Shown piece after piece: positions 26,654 through 36,307 of a DNA stretch of 64,000 bases. Source of the DNA: Sphingobacteriaceae bacterium (GTDB lineage: Bacteria > Bacteroidota > Bacteroidia > Sphingobacteriales > Sphingobacteriaceae); NCBI GenBank assembly GCA_029266635.1, contig JAQSWM010000004.1:1-64000 (forward strand), written 5' to 3'. Below the pieces are notes generated by a model. The model did no database searches, was not told the DNA's origin, and worked only from the letters and a program-made list of their open reading frames with translations. A program made the translations under genes and the position numbers. The stretch's first letter is position 1. Each line of letters opens with the position of its first letter.

Positions 26654-28276
26654 TTAGTACTGTCTCGGAAACTCTTTAGAGCGTTTTTGAATTGCCCGGC
26701 CATCAAGCGGAAGCACTTGTCTGGTCTTAGCCCAGTTATCCCACAATGCTTGTAGTTCCTTTACTTTCTCCGGATATTTTGCTGCAAGATTAACGGTCTC
26801 GGTTGGATCAGTTTTCAGATCATACAATTCCCATGGCTCAACGTAAGGAGCGGTCTCATTCGCATCAGCAACTAATTTCCAGTCTTTCACCCGAACTGCC
26901 CGCTTGGCTTCGTGTTCCCAGAATAAAGGGCGGTCGTCTGAAAGGGTTTTTCCTAAAAATAACGGTATCATGCTTCTTCCTTCGTAAGGAGGGATTTTCT
27001 GTCCTTTGTATGTTGTGGGATACGTTGCGCCGGAAACCTCCAGAAAAGTAGGCATTAAATCGATTAGGTGCGATGGGTTATTTACAAAAGCTCCGGGTTG
27101 ATTGGTTTTTCCGGGCCAGTTCACGATGAAGGGCGTATGGATACCACCTTCATGCGACCACGCTTTATACATGCGGAACGGCGTATTGCTGGCGTTTGCC
27201 CAGTTCTTTCCAACAGCCTCGAAACTGTTAGGCCCACCAAACGCCTGATAACTGTTGCTCCATCTGCTTACTTCCTCCGGACAACCGCCGTTATCAGACA
27301 TAAATACGATCAGTGTATTATCATAAACCTTGTCTTTTTTAAGCGTTTCGATCAGCCGGCCCACCCCCTGGTCAATACAATCTATTGCACCGGCATAAGT
27401 TGCCATTTTCTTTACCCATAAAGCTTTATCTTTTTCCGGAACATCATCCCAGGCGGGAATGCCTTCGCCCCGTTGCGTGAGAGTTACCGAATTATCAAAA
27501 AGCCCAAGCTTCTTTTGTTTTTCAAAGCGCTGTTCCCTCAATTTATCCCAGCCAATTGTATAGGTGGACATGTATTTATCCATATCCTTCTTTTTAGCCG
27601 CGATTGGCCAGTGCGGTGCATTGAACGCTAAATAGAGAAAGAATGGATCATTTTTCTTTTTTGCAACATGATCGTTGATGTACATGGATGCCGTATCGGC
27701 AAGTGCATCGGTAATATAATAATTTGCAGTAGGGTCAATATTGCGATTTCCTGATTTTAAATTACTAGGTTCCAGGTAGTGTGCGTGGCTCATCAGGATG
27801 CCATAAAACCTATCGAAGCCACGTTGCAAGGGCCAGTTATATTTGTCCATATAACTCTTCGTATTTGTTGCTACGTGCCATTTCCCGCTCATGTAAGTGC
27901 TGTAGCCTGCAGGTTTCAGAACCTCGCCCAGCGTTACCACTTTATTGCTGATTTCTCCCTTATATCCGGGGACTTTCTGGTCGGCACCTACCATCCAGCC
28001 GAGGCCGGTCTGATGAGGATATAAGCCGGTTAGCAAGGAAGCACGGCTCGGGCAGCAGCGGCCGGTATTGTAAAAATTCGTGAAGCGCAGCCCTTGAGCG
28101 GCCAGTTTATCGATGTTGGGTGTAGCGATTTCGGAGCCGTAACAGCCAAGATCGGAGTAGCCCATGTCATCTACAAGGATAACGATGATGTTGGGCCTGG
28201 AAGGTTTTTGTGCATTAGCAGTTCCGAGATAAACAATGGTCATCAAGAGCAGAATGATCCGGGTGGCTTTTTTCAT
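26654..28276 (-). CDS. Secreted sulfatase (arylsulfatase family)
   Basis: Hydrolyses a sulfate ester; the substrate could be a sulfated polysaccharide, steroid or lipid. Signal peptide MKKATRIILLLMTIVYLGTA precedes NAQ. The alkaline-phosphatase fold begins with metal-binding NIIVILVDDMGYSDLGCYG. The formylglycine signature is CCPSRASLLTG, a Cys-type site needing a maturase. FMSDNGG supplies further metal ligands. The C-terminus (DWKLVADANETAPYVEPWELYDL) is typical of family S1. Length 541 from the chosen ATG at 28276. No maturase or glycan-uptake genes lie nearby, so it is an isolated sulfatase. Confidence 0.92.
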   Translation of the reverse strand: MKKATRIILLLMTIVYLGTANAQKPSRPNIIVILVDDMGYSDLGCYGSEIATPNIDKLAAQGLRFTNFYNTGRCCPSRASLLTGLYPHQTGLGWMVGADQKVPGYKGEISNKVVTLGEVLKPAGYSTYMSGKWHVATNTKSYMDKYNWPLQRGFDRFYGILMSHAHYLEPSNLKSGNRNIDPTANYYITDALADTASMYINDHVAKKKNDPFFLYLAFNAPHWPIAAKKKDMDKYMSTYTIGWDKLREQRFEKQKKLGLFDNSVTLTQRGEGIPAWDDVPEKDKALWVKKMATYAGAIDCIDQGVGRLIETLKKDKVYDNTLIVFMSDNGGCPEEVSRWSNSYQAFGGPNSFEAVGKNWANASNTPFRMYKAWSHEGGIHTPFIVNWPGKTNQPGAFVNNPSHLIDLMPTFLEVSGATYPTTYKGQKIPPYEGRSMIPLFLGKTLSDDRPLFWEHEAKRAVRVKDWKLVADANETAPYVEPWELYDLKTDPTETVNLAAKYPEKVKELQALWDNWAKTRQVLPLDGRAIQKRSKEFPRQY

Positions 28277-28400
28277 TGGGCGTAAAAAGTTTTGTATAGC
28301 AATAATACGACAAATTGAAATACAACAAATCATCGGTATAAGGCTAATGGTGGAAGAAAATGAAATTATTACAATGGCGAGGACGAAGTGCTGTACCTGC

Positions 28401-28605
28401 TTACCCAATCATCACCCCAGGCTTATTCACCACCGGCACCCTGATCAGGTTAGATTCTACAATGCTTTCAGGAAGGAAAATGAACTTCTTGTCGTAAATG
28501 TTGCTGCCAATGTAGTAGCCAGAATTTGGTTTCCGGCGATTCGTTTTCAAGCACAACCGCAATAGAAATGTCTTCTACGATATTTTCCGGCAGATCTTTT
28601 TTCAT
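28401..28605 (-). pseudogene. Broken small gene downstream of topA, two halves in different frames
   Basis: From ATG at 28605 the frame reads MKKDLPENIVEDISIAVVLE and then runs to a stop. The next frame continues as YYIGSNIYDKKFIFLPES and ends NKPGVMIG before a TAA at 28403-28401. Each half is clearly protein-like. I recall a Bacteroidota family of about 130-140 residues that starts and ends in this way, which would mean an internal deletion of some 65-70 codons plus a frame change here. That family recall is from memory. The gene lies 20 bases downstream of topA on the same strand. An assembly error is possible. Confidence 0.55.
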
Positions 28606-28625
28606 GTAGAGCGATTCTGAGGCGC

Positions 28626-31178
28626 TTATTTCTTCTTCTTAACGGCGGGCTTTTTAGTTTTGTTTTTTCCCTTGGGCTCGAAAGCATCAGGCATTTGTTC
28701 GGTGATCAGCTTTTTTACATCGTCTAAAGAAAGCACGGCCAGTTCTTCGGGGGTGAACTTCTGGTTAGTAGCAGGGTTCTTCCCAAGTTTCAGCATGTTT
28801 TTGCCAAAGCGGATGAATGGCCCCCAACGCCCGTTTTCCAGTGCAATTTTTTCGTCCTCCCAGTTCTGGATGTACCTGCCAGCTTCTTTCTCCAGCTTCT
28901 TTTCTATCAGCTCGTTAATTTCCGCTTCGTTAAGCGTGTCAAAGTTGTATCGTACGGGAACATTGATAAACAAATCCTTCCATTTAATGAACGGCCCAAA
29001 CCTGCCCTTGCCCTTTGTAACCGGATGTCCCTGGAACTCCGCCACAGGCGCATCTACTTCTATCTTTTGATTAATAATCTCAATGGCTCGTTCCTGAGTA
29101 ACGGAAAGCGGATCCTCGTTCTTTGGCAGCGATATGAATGCTTCGCCCCACTTCACATAAGGGCCGAATCGCCCCACACCAATCACCACTTCCTTGTCCT
29201 GGTAATCCGCAAGTTTCATCGGCAGCTTAAACAGCTCCAAAGCCTCTTCTAAAGTTATTGAAGAGACCGACTGTGATTTCATCAAACTCGCATAACGCGG
29301 TTTTTCCTGATCGTCTGCCGCTTCGCCAATCTGCACCAGGGGGCCAAATTTGCCAACCTTTGTATAGACGTTCTTTCCGGTGGCGGGATCTGTGCCCAAC
29401 AGCCGTTCTCCGCTTGCCCTGTCGGCATTTTGAATGGTGTTCTGTACTTCTTCGTGAAACGGGTTGTAAAAGGAGCGGATCATTTTAGTCCAGTCCTGCA
29501 GGCCTTGCGCAATCTCGTCAAACTGCTTCTCCACAGTTGCGGTGAAGTTGAAATCTACAATCCCTTTAAAATGTTCAACCAAAAAGTCGTTTACTACACC
29601 GCCAATATCCGTTGGGAAAAGTTTTGCTTTTTCAGCGCCCGTGTTTTCAGTTTTGGTTTCTGCTATAACGTTGCTGTTCTTTAATGAAAGCACTCTGAAG
29701 TCACGTGGCTTTCCATCGCGATCTTCCTTTACCACATAACCGCGGTTCTGGATGGTGGAAATGGTTGGTGCGTAAGTAGAAGGGCGGCCAATGCCGAGTT
29801 CTTCTAGCTTTTTCACGAGGCTGGCTTCTGTATGACGTGCCGGCGGACGGGTATAGCGCTCTGTGGCTTTCAGCTCTTTTAAGCTGAGCTGCTGGCCTTT
29901 TGTGAGCGGCGGCAGAATGGAATTATCGCTTTCGTCATCCATATTCACTTCCTGGTCATCGTCAACCGATTCCATGTAAACCTTCAGGAAGCCATCAAAC
30001 TTCATTACCTCGCCGTTGGCAACGAATTCTTCGCTGCGTGAGGAGATGGAGATGCGGGCGGTGGTTTTTTCAAACTGTGCCTCGCTCATTTGCGAAGCGA
30101 TGGCCCGTTTCCAGATCAGATCGTACAAACGCTGCTCAGAGCTGTCGCCTGAAATGCTGTGCTGGTTGAAGTAGGTTGGGCGGATGGCCTCGTGAGCCTC
30201 CTGTGCGTTGCCCTTGCTTTTGAATTTTCTTAGCTGGTGATATTTATCGCCGTAAGCAGAGTGAATCTCTGCGGAAGCGGCGTTCAAAGCTGTATCTGAT
30301 AAGTTTACCGAGTCAGTACGCATGTAAGTTATCTTCCCTGATTCGTAAAGCTTTTGTGCTACGGTCATGGTTCGCGAAACAGAAAAACCTAATTTTCTGC
30401 TGGCTTCCTGTTGTAGGGTAGAAGTGGTGAAAGGTGCTGCCGGACTGCGCTTTGTGGGCCGGGTATCAAGGCTTTTAATATTAAAGTTCGCGTTAATGCA
30501 AGCCTGTAAAAATGCTTGTGCGTCAGCTTCTTTATCGAAGCGTTCTGGCAGTTCTGCACGAAACAATTCCTTTGCGTTTCCAGTAGAGAAAATGGCTGCA
30601 ACCTTGAAGGCTGCCGTGGGCTTGTGTTTGGTTATTTCGCGTTCGCGATCCACAATCAGCCGGACAGCAACAGATTGCACCCTTCCTGCCGATAAAGATG
30701 GTTTCACCTTTTTCCAAAGTACGGGCGAGAGCTCAAAGCCCACCAATCGGTCCAGAACCCGGCGTGCCTGTTGCGCATTTACTAAGTTGTAATCTATCTT
30801 CCGCGGATTCTCAATTGCTTTTAGAATTGCCGGCTTGGTTATTTCATGAAAGACGATCCGCTTGGTTTTATCATCCTTCAAGCCTAAAGTCTCAAACAAA
30901 TGCCAGGAAATGGCTTCTCCTTCCCGGTCTTCATCGGATGCGAGCCATACGGTCTCTGCATCCTTAGCTAATTTCTTTAATTCATTAACAACAGCCCTCT
31001 TATCTGCCGGAACCTCATATTTCTGCACAAAGTCGTGGGCGGTATCTATCGCATCATCTGTTTTAACCAGATCACGTATATGCCCGTAACTCGATTTCAC
31101 AAGGAAATCTTTCCCAAGGTATCCTTCTATGGTTTTGGCTTTCGCCGGAGACTCTACGATAAGTAAATTTTTAGCCAT
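28626..31178 (-). CDS. topA: DNA topoisomerase I (type IA)
   Basis: Relaxes negative supercoils by single-strand passage. The Toprim domain begins LLIVESPAKAKTI, with the acidic WLASDEDREGEAISWH motif. The active-site Tyr lies in ITYMRTDSVNLSD. Further family stretches are HEAIRPT and GIGRPSTYAPTISTI. The C-terminal 230 residues hold several copies of the Toprim C-terminal repeat (KVGKFGPLVQIG, VGRFGPYVKWG, KGRFGPFIKW, NGRWGPFIRFG) in place of zinc fingers, a form common in this phylum, and a basic Lys tail. Length 850. Confidence 0.96.
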   Translation of the reverse strand: MAKNLLIVESPAKAKTIEGYLGKDFLVKSSYGHIRDLVKTDDAIDTAHDFVQKYEVPADKRAVVNELKKLAKDAETVWLASDEDREGEAISWHLFETLGLKDDKTKRIVFHEITKPAILKAIENPRKIDYNLVNAQQARRVLDRLVGFELSPVLWKKVKPSLSAGRVQSVAVRLIVDREREITKHKPTAAFKVAAIFSTGNAKELFRAELPERFDKEADAQAFLQACINANFNIKSLDTRPTKRSPAAPFTTSTLQQEASRKLGFSVSRTMTVAQKLYESGKITYMRTDSVNLSDTALNAASAEIHSAYGDKYHQLRKFKSKGNAQEAHEAIRPTYFNQHSISGDSSEQRLYDLIWKRAIASQMSEAQFEKTTARISISSRSEEFVANGEVMKFDGFLKVYMESVDDDQEVNMDDESDNSILPPLTKGQQLSLKELKATERYTRPPARHTEASLVKKLEELGIGRPSTYAPTISTIQNRGYVVKEDRDGKPRDFRVLSLKNSNVIAETKTENTGAEKAKLFPTDIGGVVNDFLVEHFKGIVDFNFTATVEKQFDEIAQGLQDWTKMIRSFYNPFHEEVQNTIQNADRASGERLLGTDPATGKNVYTKVGKFGPLVQIGEAADDQEKPRYASLMKSQSVSSITLEEALELFKLPMKLADYQDKEVVIGVGRFGPYVKWGEAFISLPKNEDPLSVTQERAIEIINQKIEVDAPVAEFQGHPVTKGKGRFGPFIKWKDLFINVPVRYNFDTLNEAEINELIEKKLEKEAGRYIQNWEDEKIALENGRWGPFIRFGKNMLKLGKNPATNQKFTPEELAVLSLDDVKKLITEQMPDAFEPKGKNKTKKPAVKKKK

Positions 31179-31283
31179 TCAGAACCCGCTTTGGTGCAAA
31201 TAAAGCCATTAATAAACGGGAAAACAAAATCTTGTTGGATAAACAGCCCTTGGAAGAGCCATTTTCGGATGGCAAAAAGAGTG

Positions 31284-31964
31284 CTATAAACTAGATTTTA
31301 TCTGCATCAGATACTTAAATCCACGCTTTATTTTGCCTGAGCTTATGTCTTTGTCGAGAGCCCTGACTTCTCTCTTAACCAAACCGATGTTCTTCGCATA
31401 GGTCGCAAGAGAATAGTCTTCACGGATCAGGTTTGTTTCGTTAATCTCCTGAACAGATGCGGTAGAATCAAGAGCGATACCGTTGATTGTTTGGCTTACA
31501 TCTACATCAACAAACTTGTAAGGCTGTTCACCGAGATTGTTGTAGGTGTTGCCATTCCAGGTTTTTCCGGGGGCGGGAGGGAAGGTGAACCGGACATATC
31601 GGACATTGTCTATAAATTCCTCCGCACGTTGATCTGTGAGGGCACGCGAAAAGCTTTTTTGATAAGCCCAGGCTTGCCCGGATGCACGTTTGTAACGGTT
31701 GATCAAAATGCCTTCACGCCCAAATTCGTTGATGGCAGAAACCGCGGTGTCTTTTAACTCAAAGCTATAAAGAGTGGAAATATTGCTGAAATCGTTGTAA
31801 ACCGTAGAGTCAACCTGGTAAGTAATCCGGCTGTTAAGTTTTAATGGAAAATAGCTTTGATGTAAACCAATAGGTTCTGCTACCTCATGCTTGCCTTTAC
31901 ACGATATAAGTGCCGTTAATGTTAAAAAGGTGTAGCAGAGAGGTTTTATAGACATGGTGCTCAT
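31284..31964 (-). CDS. Hypothetical lipoprotein
   Basis: About 223-226 residues with a lipoprotein signal ending in the lipobox LISC (about residue 22). Two nearby ATGs (31964, 31955) could serve as start. The mature part is beta-rich, beginning YFPLKLNSRITYQVDSTVYN, with a conserved-looking core (FTFPPAPGKTWNGNTYNNLGE). Proteins of this form are found in related genomes but I know of no function. It ends up 21 bases downstream of mnmA on the same strand and may be co-transcribed with it. Confidence 0.72.
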   Translation of the reverse strand: MSTMSIKPLCYTFLTLTALISCKGKHEVAEPIGLHQSYFPLKLNSRITYQVDSTVYNDFSNISTLYSFELKDTAVSAINEFGREGILINRYKRASGQAWAYQKSFSRALTDQRAEEFIDNVRYVRFTFPPAPGKTWNGNTYNNLGEQPYKFVDVDVSQTINGIALDSTASVQEINETNLIREDYSLATYAKNIGLVKREVRALDKDISSGKIKRGFKYLMQIKSSL

Positions 31965-31985
31965 ACGAAGATAAGCATTGCAGGT

Positions 31986-33074
31986 TTAGATCAGAAAGCC
32001 GCCGCCCAGCAAATCGTTGCCTTCGTAAAATACCGCCGACTGTCCGGGGGCTATTCCTGAAACTACGTGGTCAAAATCGATCTTAACTAAGTCGTTCTCT
32101 TGCACAATGGTGCTCTGGGCGCCCGCATCTTTGTAGCGAATCTTGGTAATCGCTTCAATTGGCTCTGTTATGCTGCCGTATTTTACCAGGTTTACGTTGC
32201 GCACGTAGGCAGATGAACGGTGCAGTTCTTCTTGGGTGCCGAGCACAACCGTATTGCTCTCGGGCATAATCTTTGTTACGAACATCGGCTGGCCCAAGGC
32301 AATGCCAAGCCCTTTGCGCTGACCGATGGTATAAAAAGGATAGCCCTGATGCTGCCCAACCACAGTGCCGTCTGTCAGGATGTAATTGCCACCAGCCACT
32401 TTTTCGTCCAGCCCTTCAACCTTGTGCCGAAGGAAAGAACGATAATCGTTCTCCGGCACAAAGCAGATCTCGTAGCTCTCGCTCTTGTTAGCAAGCTCCA
32501 ACTGGCCCATTTCTTTAGCCATTTCCCTGATCTCTGTCTTCGCAAAACTCCCTAAGGGGAACTTGGTGCGGGCGAGGTTTTCCTGCGAAACTCCCCATAA
32601 CACGTACGATTGGTCTTTGTTCTCGTCTTTTCCTTTCGAGATCACATATCTGCCATTATCCTGTAAACGGATGTTGGCGTAATGGCCAGTGGCGATAAAT
32701 TCACAGTCCAGTTTATCGGCACGTTTCAGGAGCGCTTCCCACTTGATGTGCGTATTGCATAAGACGCATGGATTGGGCGTGCGTCCGGCAAGGTATTCAT
32801 CCACGAAATTGTCGATTACAAAATCTCCAAACTCAGAACGGATATCGAGAATGTAGTGGGGGAAGCCGTATCCAACAGCAAGAGCCCGGGCGTCGTTAAT
32901 GCTATCTAAGCTGCAGCAGCCGGTTTCTTTGGATGATGTTCCTGAGGATGCATAGTCCCAGGTTTTCATAGTAAGGCCAATCACTTCATAACCCTGCTCA
33001 TGCAACATCACCGCGGCAACGGAGCTGTCCACTCCGCCGCTCATAGCCACCAATATTCTACCGAGTTTGCTCAT
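31986..33074 (-). CDS. mnmA: tRNA-specific 2-thiouridylase MnmA
   Basis: Adds the 2-thio group to U34 of Lys, Glu and Gln tRNAs, using ATP and a sulfur relay. The PP-loop SGGVDSSVAAVML lies at about 10-22. The two catalytic cysteines are in NPCVLCN (about C102) and SYEICFVPEND (about C199). The RNA-contact stretch GQRKGLGIALGQP is present. Length 362 is standard. A -7 box (TATCTTTG) lies 15 bases upstream. Confidence 0.95.
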   Translation of the reverse strand: MSKLGRILVAMSGGVDSSVAAVMLHEQGYEVIGLTMKTWDYASSGTSSKETGCCSLDSINDARALAVGYGFPHYILDIRSEFGDFVIDNFVDEYLAGRTPNPCVLCNTHIKWEALLKRADKLDCEFIATGHYANIRLQDNGRYVISKGKDENKDQSYVLWGVSQENLARTKFPLGSFAKTEIREMAKEMGQLELANKSESYEICFVPENDYRSFLRHKVEGLDEKVAGGNYILTDGTVVGQHQGYPFYTIGQRKGLGIALGQPMFVTKIMPESNTVVLGTQEELHRSSAYVRNVNLVKYGSITEPIEAITKIRYKDAGAQSTIVQENDLVKIDFDHVVSGIAPGQSAVFYEGNDLLGGGFLI

Positions 33075-33088
33075 CTTTTTTAGAGATG

Positions 33089-33096
33089 CAAAGATA
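33089..33096 (-). promoter_or_regulatory. Candidate -7 element (TATCTTTG) of mnmA
   Basis: Minus-strand TATCTTTG followed by CATC, ending 14 bases before the mnmA ATG. The -33 region lacks a clear TTTG. Confidence 0.42.
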
Positions 33097-33419
33097 AGAT
33101 TTTAAAGAAGGCAGGCGAGAGGTATTGGTCAGGAGACAGTAAACAAAGCGGAAGTAATAATGAACATATTAACCAATGAACGAAGCCTAAGTTGTGAGGA
33201 ATACTTACGTAATATTCATTAACCTATGGTTAATAACTACTGTAAATGAATTTGTTGTATATTTAAACCTTAACTGATACTTTTAATGAATTCATAAACT
33301 GGTTTGCGGATAGCACCGTCAAGATCTTATAAATAATGAAGCGAAAAAGCAGCACAGTTTCGGCTTTCCTGAATTAATTCAGAAAGCTATATTGCCGCTT
33401 CTCTCGGCCCATTTTATTA
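33097..33419. other. Intergenic region between mnmA and the ATP-grasp gene
   Basis: An AT-rich stretch of about 320 bases without a convincing reading frame. It holds a small inverted repeat (ATTAACC at 33220 against GGTTAAT at 33228) and a hairpin near 33364-33387 (TTTCCTGAATT/AATTCAGAAA). It probably contains the promoter of the downstream cluster, but I cannot point to a clear -33/-7 pair. Confidence 0.4.
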
Positions 33420-34490
33420 ATGAAAAAACAATCCATCCTGCTCATCGGCTACGACTCAAATCTTTGCCTTGGGGTTATCTATTGTTTACGGAAGTTCAAA
33501 TATTCTTTATATCTCCTCACCAGCGATCCGAAAAACGCAGCCCGCTTTTCGCGGCATCTGGACGGCGTGTTCTACTTTCCTCCGGGAGGAGATTGCATTC
33601 AACCTGCTATCAGGATTGTGCAGGAGAAAGGGATCGATCTGATCATGCCGATTGATGAGAATGAGATACGGAACGTTTGCCTTCATCGGGATGAGCTTAT
33701 TGCGTATGCCAAATGTGCCTGGGCAACCGACACATCCACATTCGATATCGGGGTTAACAAAGGACTACTGGCTGATTTCCTCACGCAGAATGATGTTCCC
33801 TGTCCGCCGTCGCTCACAGCCAACTCCGTAGAAGAACTTGAACGGGCAGCAAATAAACTGGGTTTTCCGGTACTGGTAAAGCCAAACAGAAGCGCCTTTG
33901 GAAGGGGAATCCACAAGTTTGAGAACTGGGATGGATTGAAAGCCTTTTACATCGAAAGCAATCCCAAGAGCGGCGATTTTATCCTGCAACCATTCATCAT
34001 CGGCAGCGATATTACCTGCAACGTGATCTGCAAAGAAGGCGAGGTTCTCTGCTATACCATACAGGAATCTCCGGTCAAAACCGGCTCTGACTTCAGCTCA
34101 AATGATGTTCTGACCTTTCATGATGATCCTGAAGTGCTGCGTGCCGTGAGCAAAATGATGAAGCTTCTAAACTGGAATGGCGTGGCGTGTGTGGATATGC
34201 GCCGCGATCAGAAAACAAATGCAGTTTATATCCTGGAGATCAACGGCAGGTTCTGGGCATCGGTAGTTTCATCTTACCTGAAGGCTGGCGTGAATTTTCC
34301 GCTCATCATGGCCAAGCTTTCACTGGGCCAGGATGTGCATATACCCAAACCACAAGCAGCCCGACAAGTGTCGTTGAAACAATACGTGAAACAGCGGCTT
34401 TCCGGAAAACAGATTTCAATCAAAGACACCAAATACAACAGCTATTTCGCCGATCCTGTAGCACGGCTCGCACAAAAACTTAATTTCTGA
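33420..34490 (+). CDS. ATP-grasp domain protein of unknown specificity
   Basis: A 356-residue ATP-dependent carboxylate-amine (or thiol) ligase of the carbamoyl-phosphate-synthase/biotin-carboxylase-like branch. Residues about 5-110 form a Rossmann-like preATP-grasp domain (ILLIGYDSNLCLGVIYCL). The ATP-grasp core follows: FPVLVKPNRSAFGRGIHKF (glycine-rich loop), FILQPFIIGSDITCNV and the metal-binding VYILEINGRFWASV. The C-terminus is a short basic tail. Such proteins join an amino acid to another small molecule; which one is unknown. The next gene begins four bases after its stop, so the two are co-transcribed. Confidence 0.78.
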   Translation: MKKQSILLIGYDSNLCLGVIYCLRKFKYSLYLLTSDPKNAARFSRHLDGVFYFPPGGDCIQPAIRIVQEKGIDLIMPIDENEIRNVCLHRDELIAYAKCAWATDTSTFDIGVNKGLLADFLTQNDVPCPPSLTANSVEELERAANKLGFPVLVKPNRSAFGRGIHKFENWDGLKAFYIESNPKSGDFILQPFIIGSDITCNVICKEGEVLCYTIQESPVKTGSDFSSNDVLTFHDDPEVLRAVSKMMKLLNWNGVACVDMRRDQKTNAVYILEINGRFWASVVSSYLKAGVNFPLIMAKLSLGQDVHIPKPQAARQVSLKQYVKQRLSGKQISIKDTKYNSYFADPVARLAQKLNF

Positions 34491-34493
34491 CCT

Positions 34494-35516
34494 GTGAAAT
34501 ATCTTTTGCTATTATTCCTTTTGCCCATCAGCCTGAAGGCGCAGGATTTTTCTGCCAAAGCGGATACTTACCTGAACGACTTGTATGCGCAGCATAAAAT
34601 CACGGGAACGGTGCTTGTGGCAAAGGGAGGGAAGATCATCTACCAAAAAGCCCTGGGCTGGGCTGACCAGAATGCGAACAAGCCCAACACGGTGGAAACC
34701 CAGTATCGCATTGCATCCTTAACCAAACAGTTTACGGCAGCACTCATCCTGCAGTTAGCGGAGGAAGGAAAACTAAGCATCACTGATGCTCTGAGCAAAT
34801 ACGTTCCCGGCTTCCCTTCCGGCGATTCTATCACCCTGCACAACCTTCTTTCTCACACTTCCGGTATCCGCGACGGCGTAACTGGTCCAAAAGCTCCCAT
34901 TGCTACTGCGAGCCTCGGACAGAAAATAAACATTATCAAATCCGTCCCGCTCAGTTCGAGTCCGGGCTCTAAGTTTGAATACGCCAACGCCAACTTCACC
35001 CTGCTGAGCTTTATCGCGGAGAAAATTACTGGCATTCCATACGACAAATTGCTGAAAACACGGGTCTTGGATAAAGCCGGTATGTCACATTCGGGAATCG
35101 ACTATGACAGCGCACCGGCGGATATGGCGTTGGGATATGCAAACCTAAACACCAATCCCTGGTCTCCTGCTCCTTTCCGCGACATGAAAGAAGTTTCCGG
35201 AGCGGGCGGGATGTACAGCACAGTAGGCGATTTGTATAAGTGGGATAGGGCTCTCTACACCACAACTGTGTTATCCGAAGCTTCTAAAAAGCAAATGTTC
35301 ACACCTAAGAAAGGCAATTATGGCTACGGATACGTGATTACAAACCGGTCGGGCAGAAAGGAATACATGCATACAGGCGCTATAACGGGCTTTTTGTCTG
35401 TTATTTCCCGCTTCCCCGACGATGATGCCTGTATCATTATCCTGTGCAACAGCAGGCAGGTTCAGCCTCCGGTGAGCATAAAAACTGCCCTGGCTAAACT
35501 ACTGTTCGGGAACTAA
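34494..35516 (+). CDS. Serine hydrolase of the beta-lactamase class C/esterase family
   Basis: Secreted penicillin-binding-protein-like hydrolase. Signal peptide MKYLLLLFLLPISLKAQ starts from a GTG. The catalytic SxxK is Ser75-Leu-Thr-Lys78 in RIASLTKQF, and YAN (in KFEYANANF) is the second motif. The HTG of the third motif is seen in YMHTGAITGF. Members act as esterases, D-aminopeptidases or beta-lactamases, so the substrate is open. Length 340. Position directly between the ATP-grasp ligase and a TSUP permease hints at a shared small-molecule or peptide pathway, which is inference. Confidence 0.85.
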   Translation: MKYLLLLFLLPISLKAQDFSAKADTYLNDLYAQHKITGTVLVAKGGKIIYQKALGWADQNANKPNTVETQYRIASLTKQFTAALILQLAEEGKLSITDALSKYVPGFPSGDSITLHNLLSHTSGIRDGVTGPKAPIATASLGQKINIIKSVPLSSSPGSKFEYANANFTLLSFIAEKITGIPYDKLLKTRVLDKAGMSHSGIDYDSAPADMALGYANLNTNPWSPAPFRDMKEVSGAGGMYSTVGDLYKWDRALYTTTVLSEASKKQMFTPKKGNYGYGYVITNRSGRKEYMHTGAITGFLSVISRFPDDDACIIILCNSRQVQPPVSIKTALAKLLFGN

Positions 35517-35520
35517 ACGC

Positions 35521-36294
35521 ATGGAAACAAGCACACTCATCCTTCTTTGTATTGTGTCGTTCTCGGCAGGCTTTGTGGATGCGATTGTGGGCGGCGGCGG
35601 GCTCATTCAGGTTCCGGCTGCACTTATTCTGATGCCGCACTATCCGGTTGTAAACGTCATCGGCACCCTCAAAATCCCCGCATTTTCCGGAACCAGCTTC
35701 GCGGCTTTTCAGTATTCCAAAAAGGTGAAGATGAATGGCAAGTTGCTGTTCCTAATGATGGCGATAGCTTTTGTCTGCGCCTTCGTTGGCTCATGGCTGC
35801 TCACGCTGGCGAGCAACGCGTTCATGAAGCCCGTGCTGCTGGTCATCCTGACGCTGGTTGCTATTTACACCTACACAAACAAGGGCTTTGGGCAGCATAC
35901 CGAGAAGAACCATTCTTATAAAAAGCTCATCAAATATTCCGTGCTGATTAGCTTAGTTATTTCCCTGTACGATGGTTTTATTGGTCCGGGCAGTGGCAGT
36001 TTCCTGATACTTGGCTTTATTGCGCTGATGGGCTACGACTTTCTCCACGCTTCGGCGAATGCCAAATTGGTAAACGTGGCGACCAACCTAGGATCAATTT
36101 GCCTGTTTTTGCTGAAGGGCAAAATCCTGTGGGCGGTGGCTTTGCCGATGGCTGCCAGCAACTCGGCAGGTGGCTGGATCGGTGCGAAGCTTGCCATTGA
36201 TAGGGGGAATAAGTTTATCCGGATATTCTTTTTGCTGGTGGTGATCGGCACGCTGATCAGGTTTGCGTACGATGTGGTAATGGGGTGGAGGTAA
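35521..36294 (+). CDS. TauE/SafE (TSUP) family permease
   Basis: Integral membrane protein of 257 residues with about eight helices. The duplicated family motif is visible at the N-terminus (FSAGFVDAIVGGGGLIQVPA) and in the second half (YDGFIGPGSGSFLILGFIAL). The family exports sulfite, sulfoacetate and other organosulfur anions. It follows the serine hydrolase gene after four bases. It is the last gene before the accessory region. Confidence 0.88.
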   Translation: METSTLILLCIVSFSAGFVDAIVGGGGLIQVPAALILMPHYPVVNVIGTLKIPAFSGTSFAAFQYSKKVKMNGKLLFLMMAIAFVCAFVGSWLLTLASNAFMKPVLLVILTLVAIYTYTNKGFGQHTEKNHSYKKLIKYSVLISLVISLYDGFIGPGSGSFLILGFIALMGYDFLHASANAKLVNVATNLGSICLFLLKGKILWAVALPMAASNSAGGWIGAKLAIDRGNKFIRIFFLLVVIGTLIRFAYDVVMGWR

Positions 36295-36307
36295 GGGACG
36301 AATTCAG

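Noticed and set aside
28236-28565. 109-codon plus-strand frame near the sulfatase gene
   Set aside because: It overlaps the sulfatase 5' end and the broken small gene antisense, with no recognisable features.
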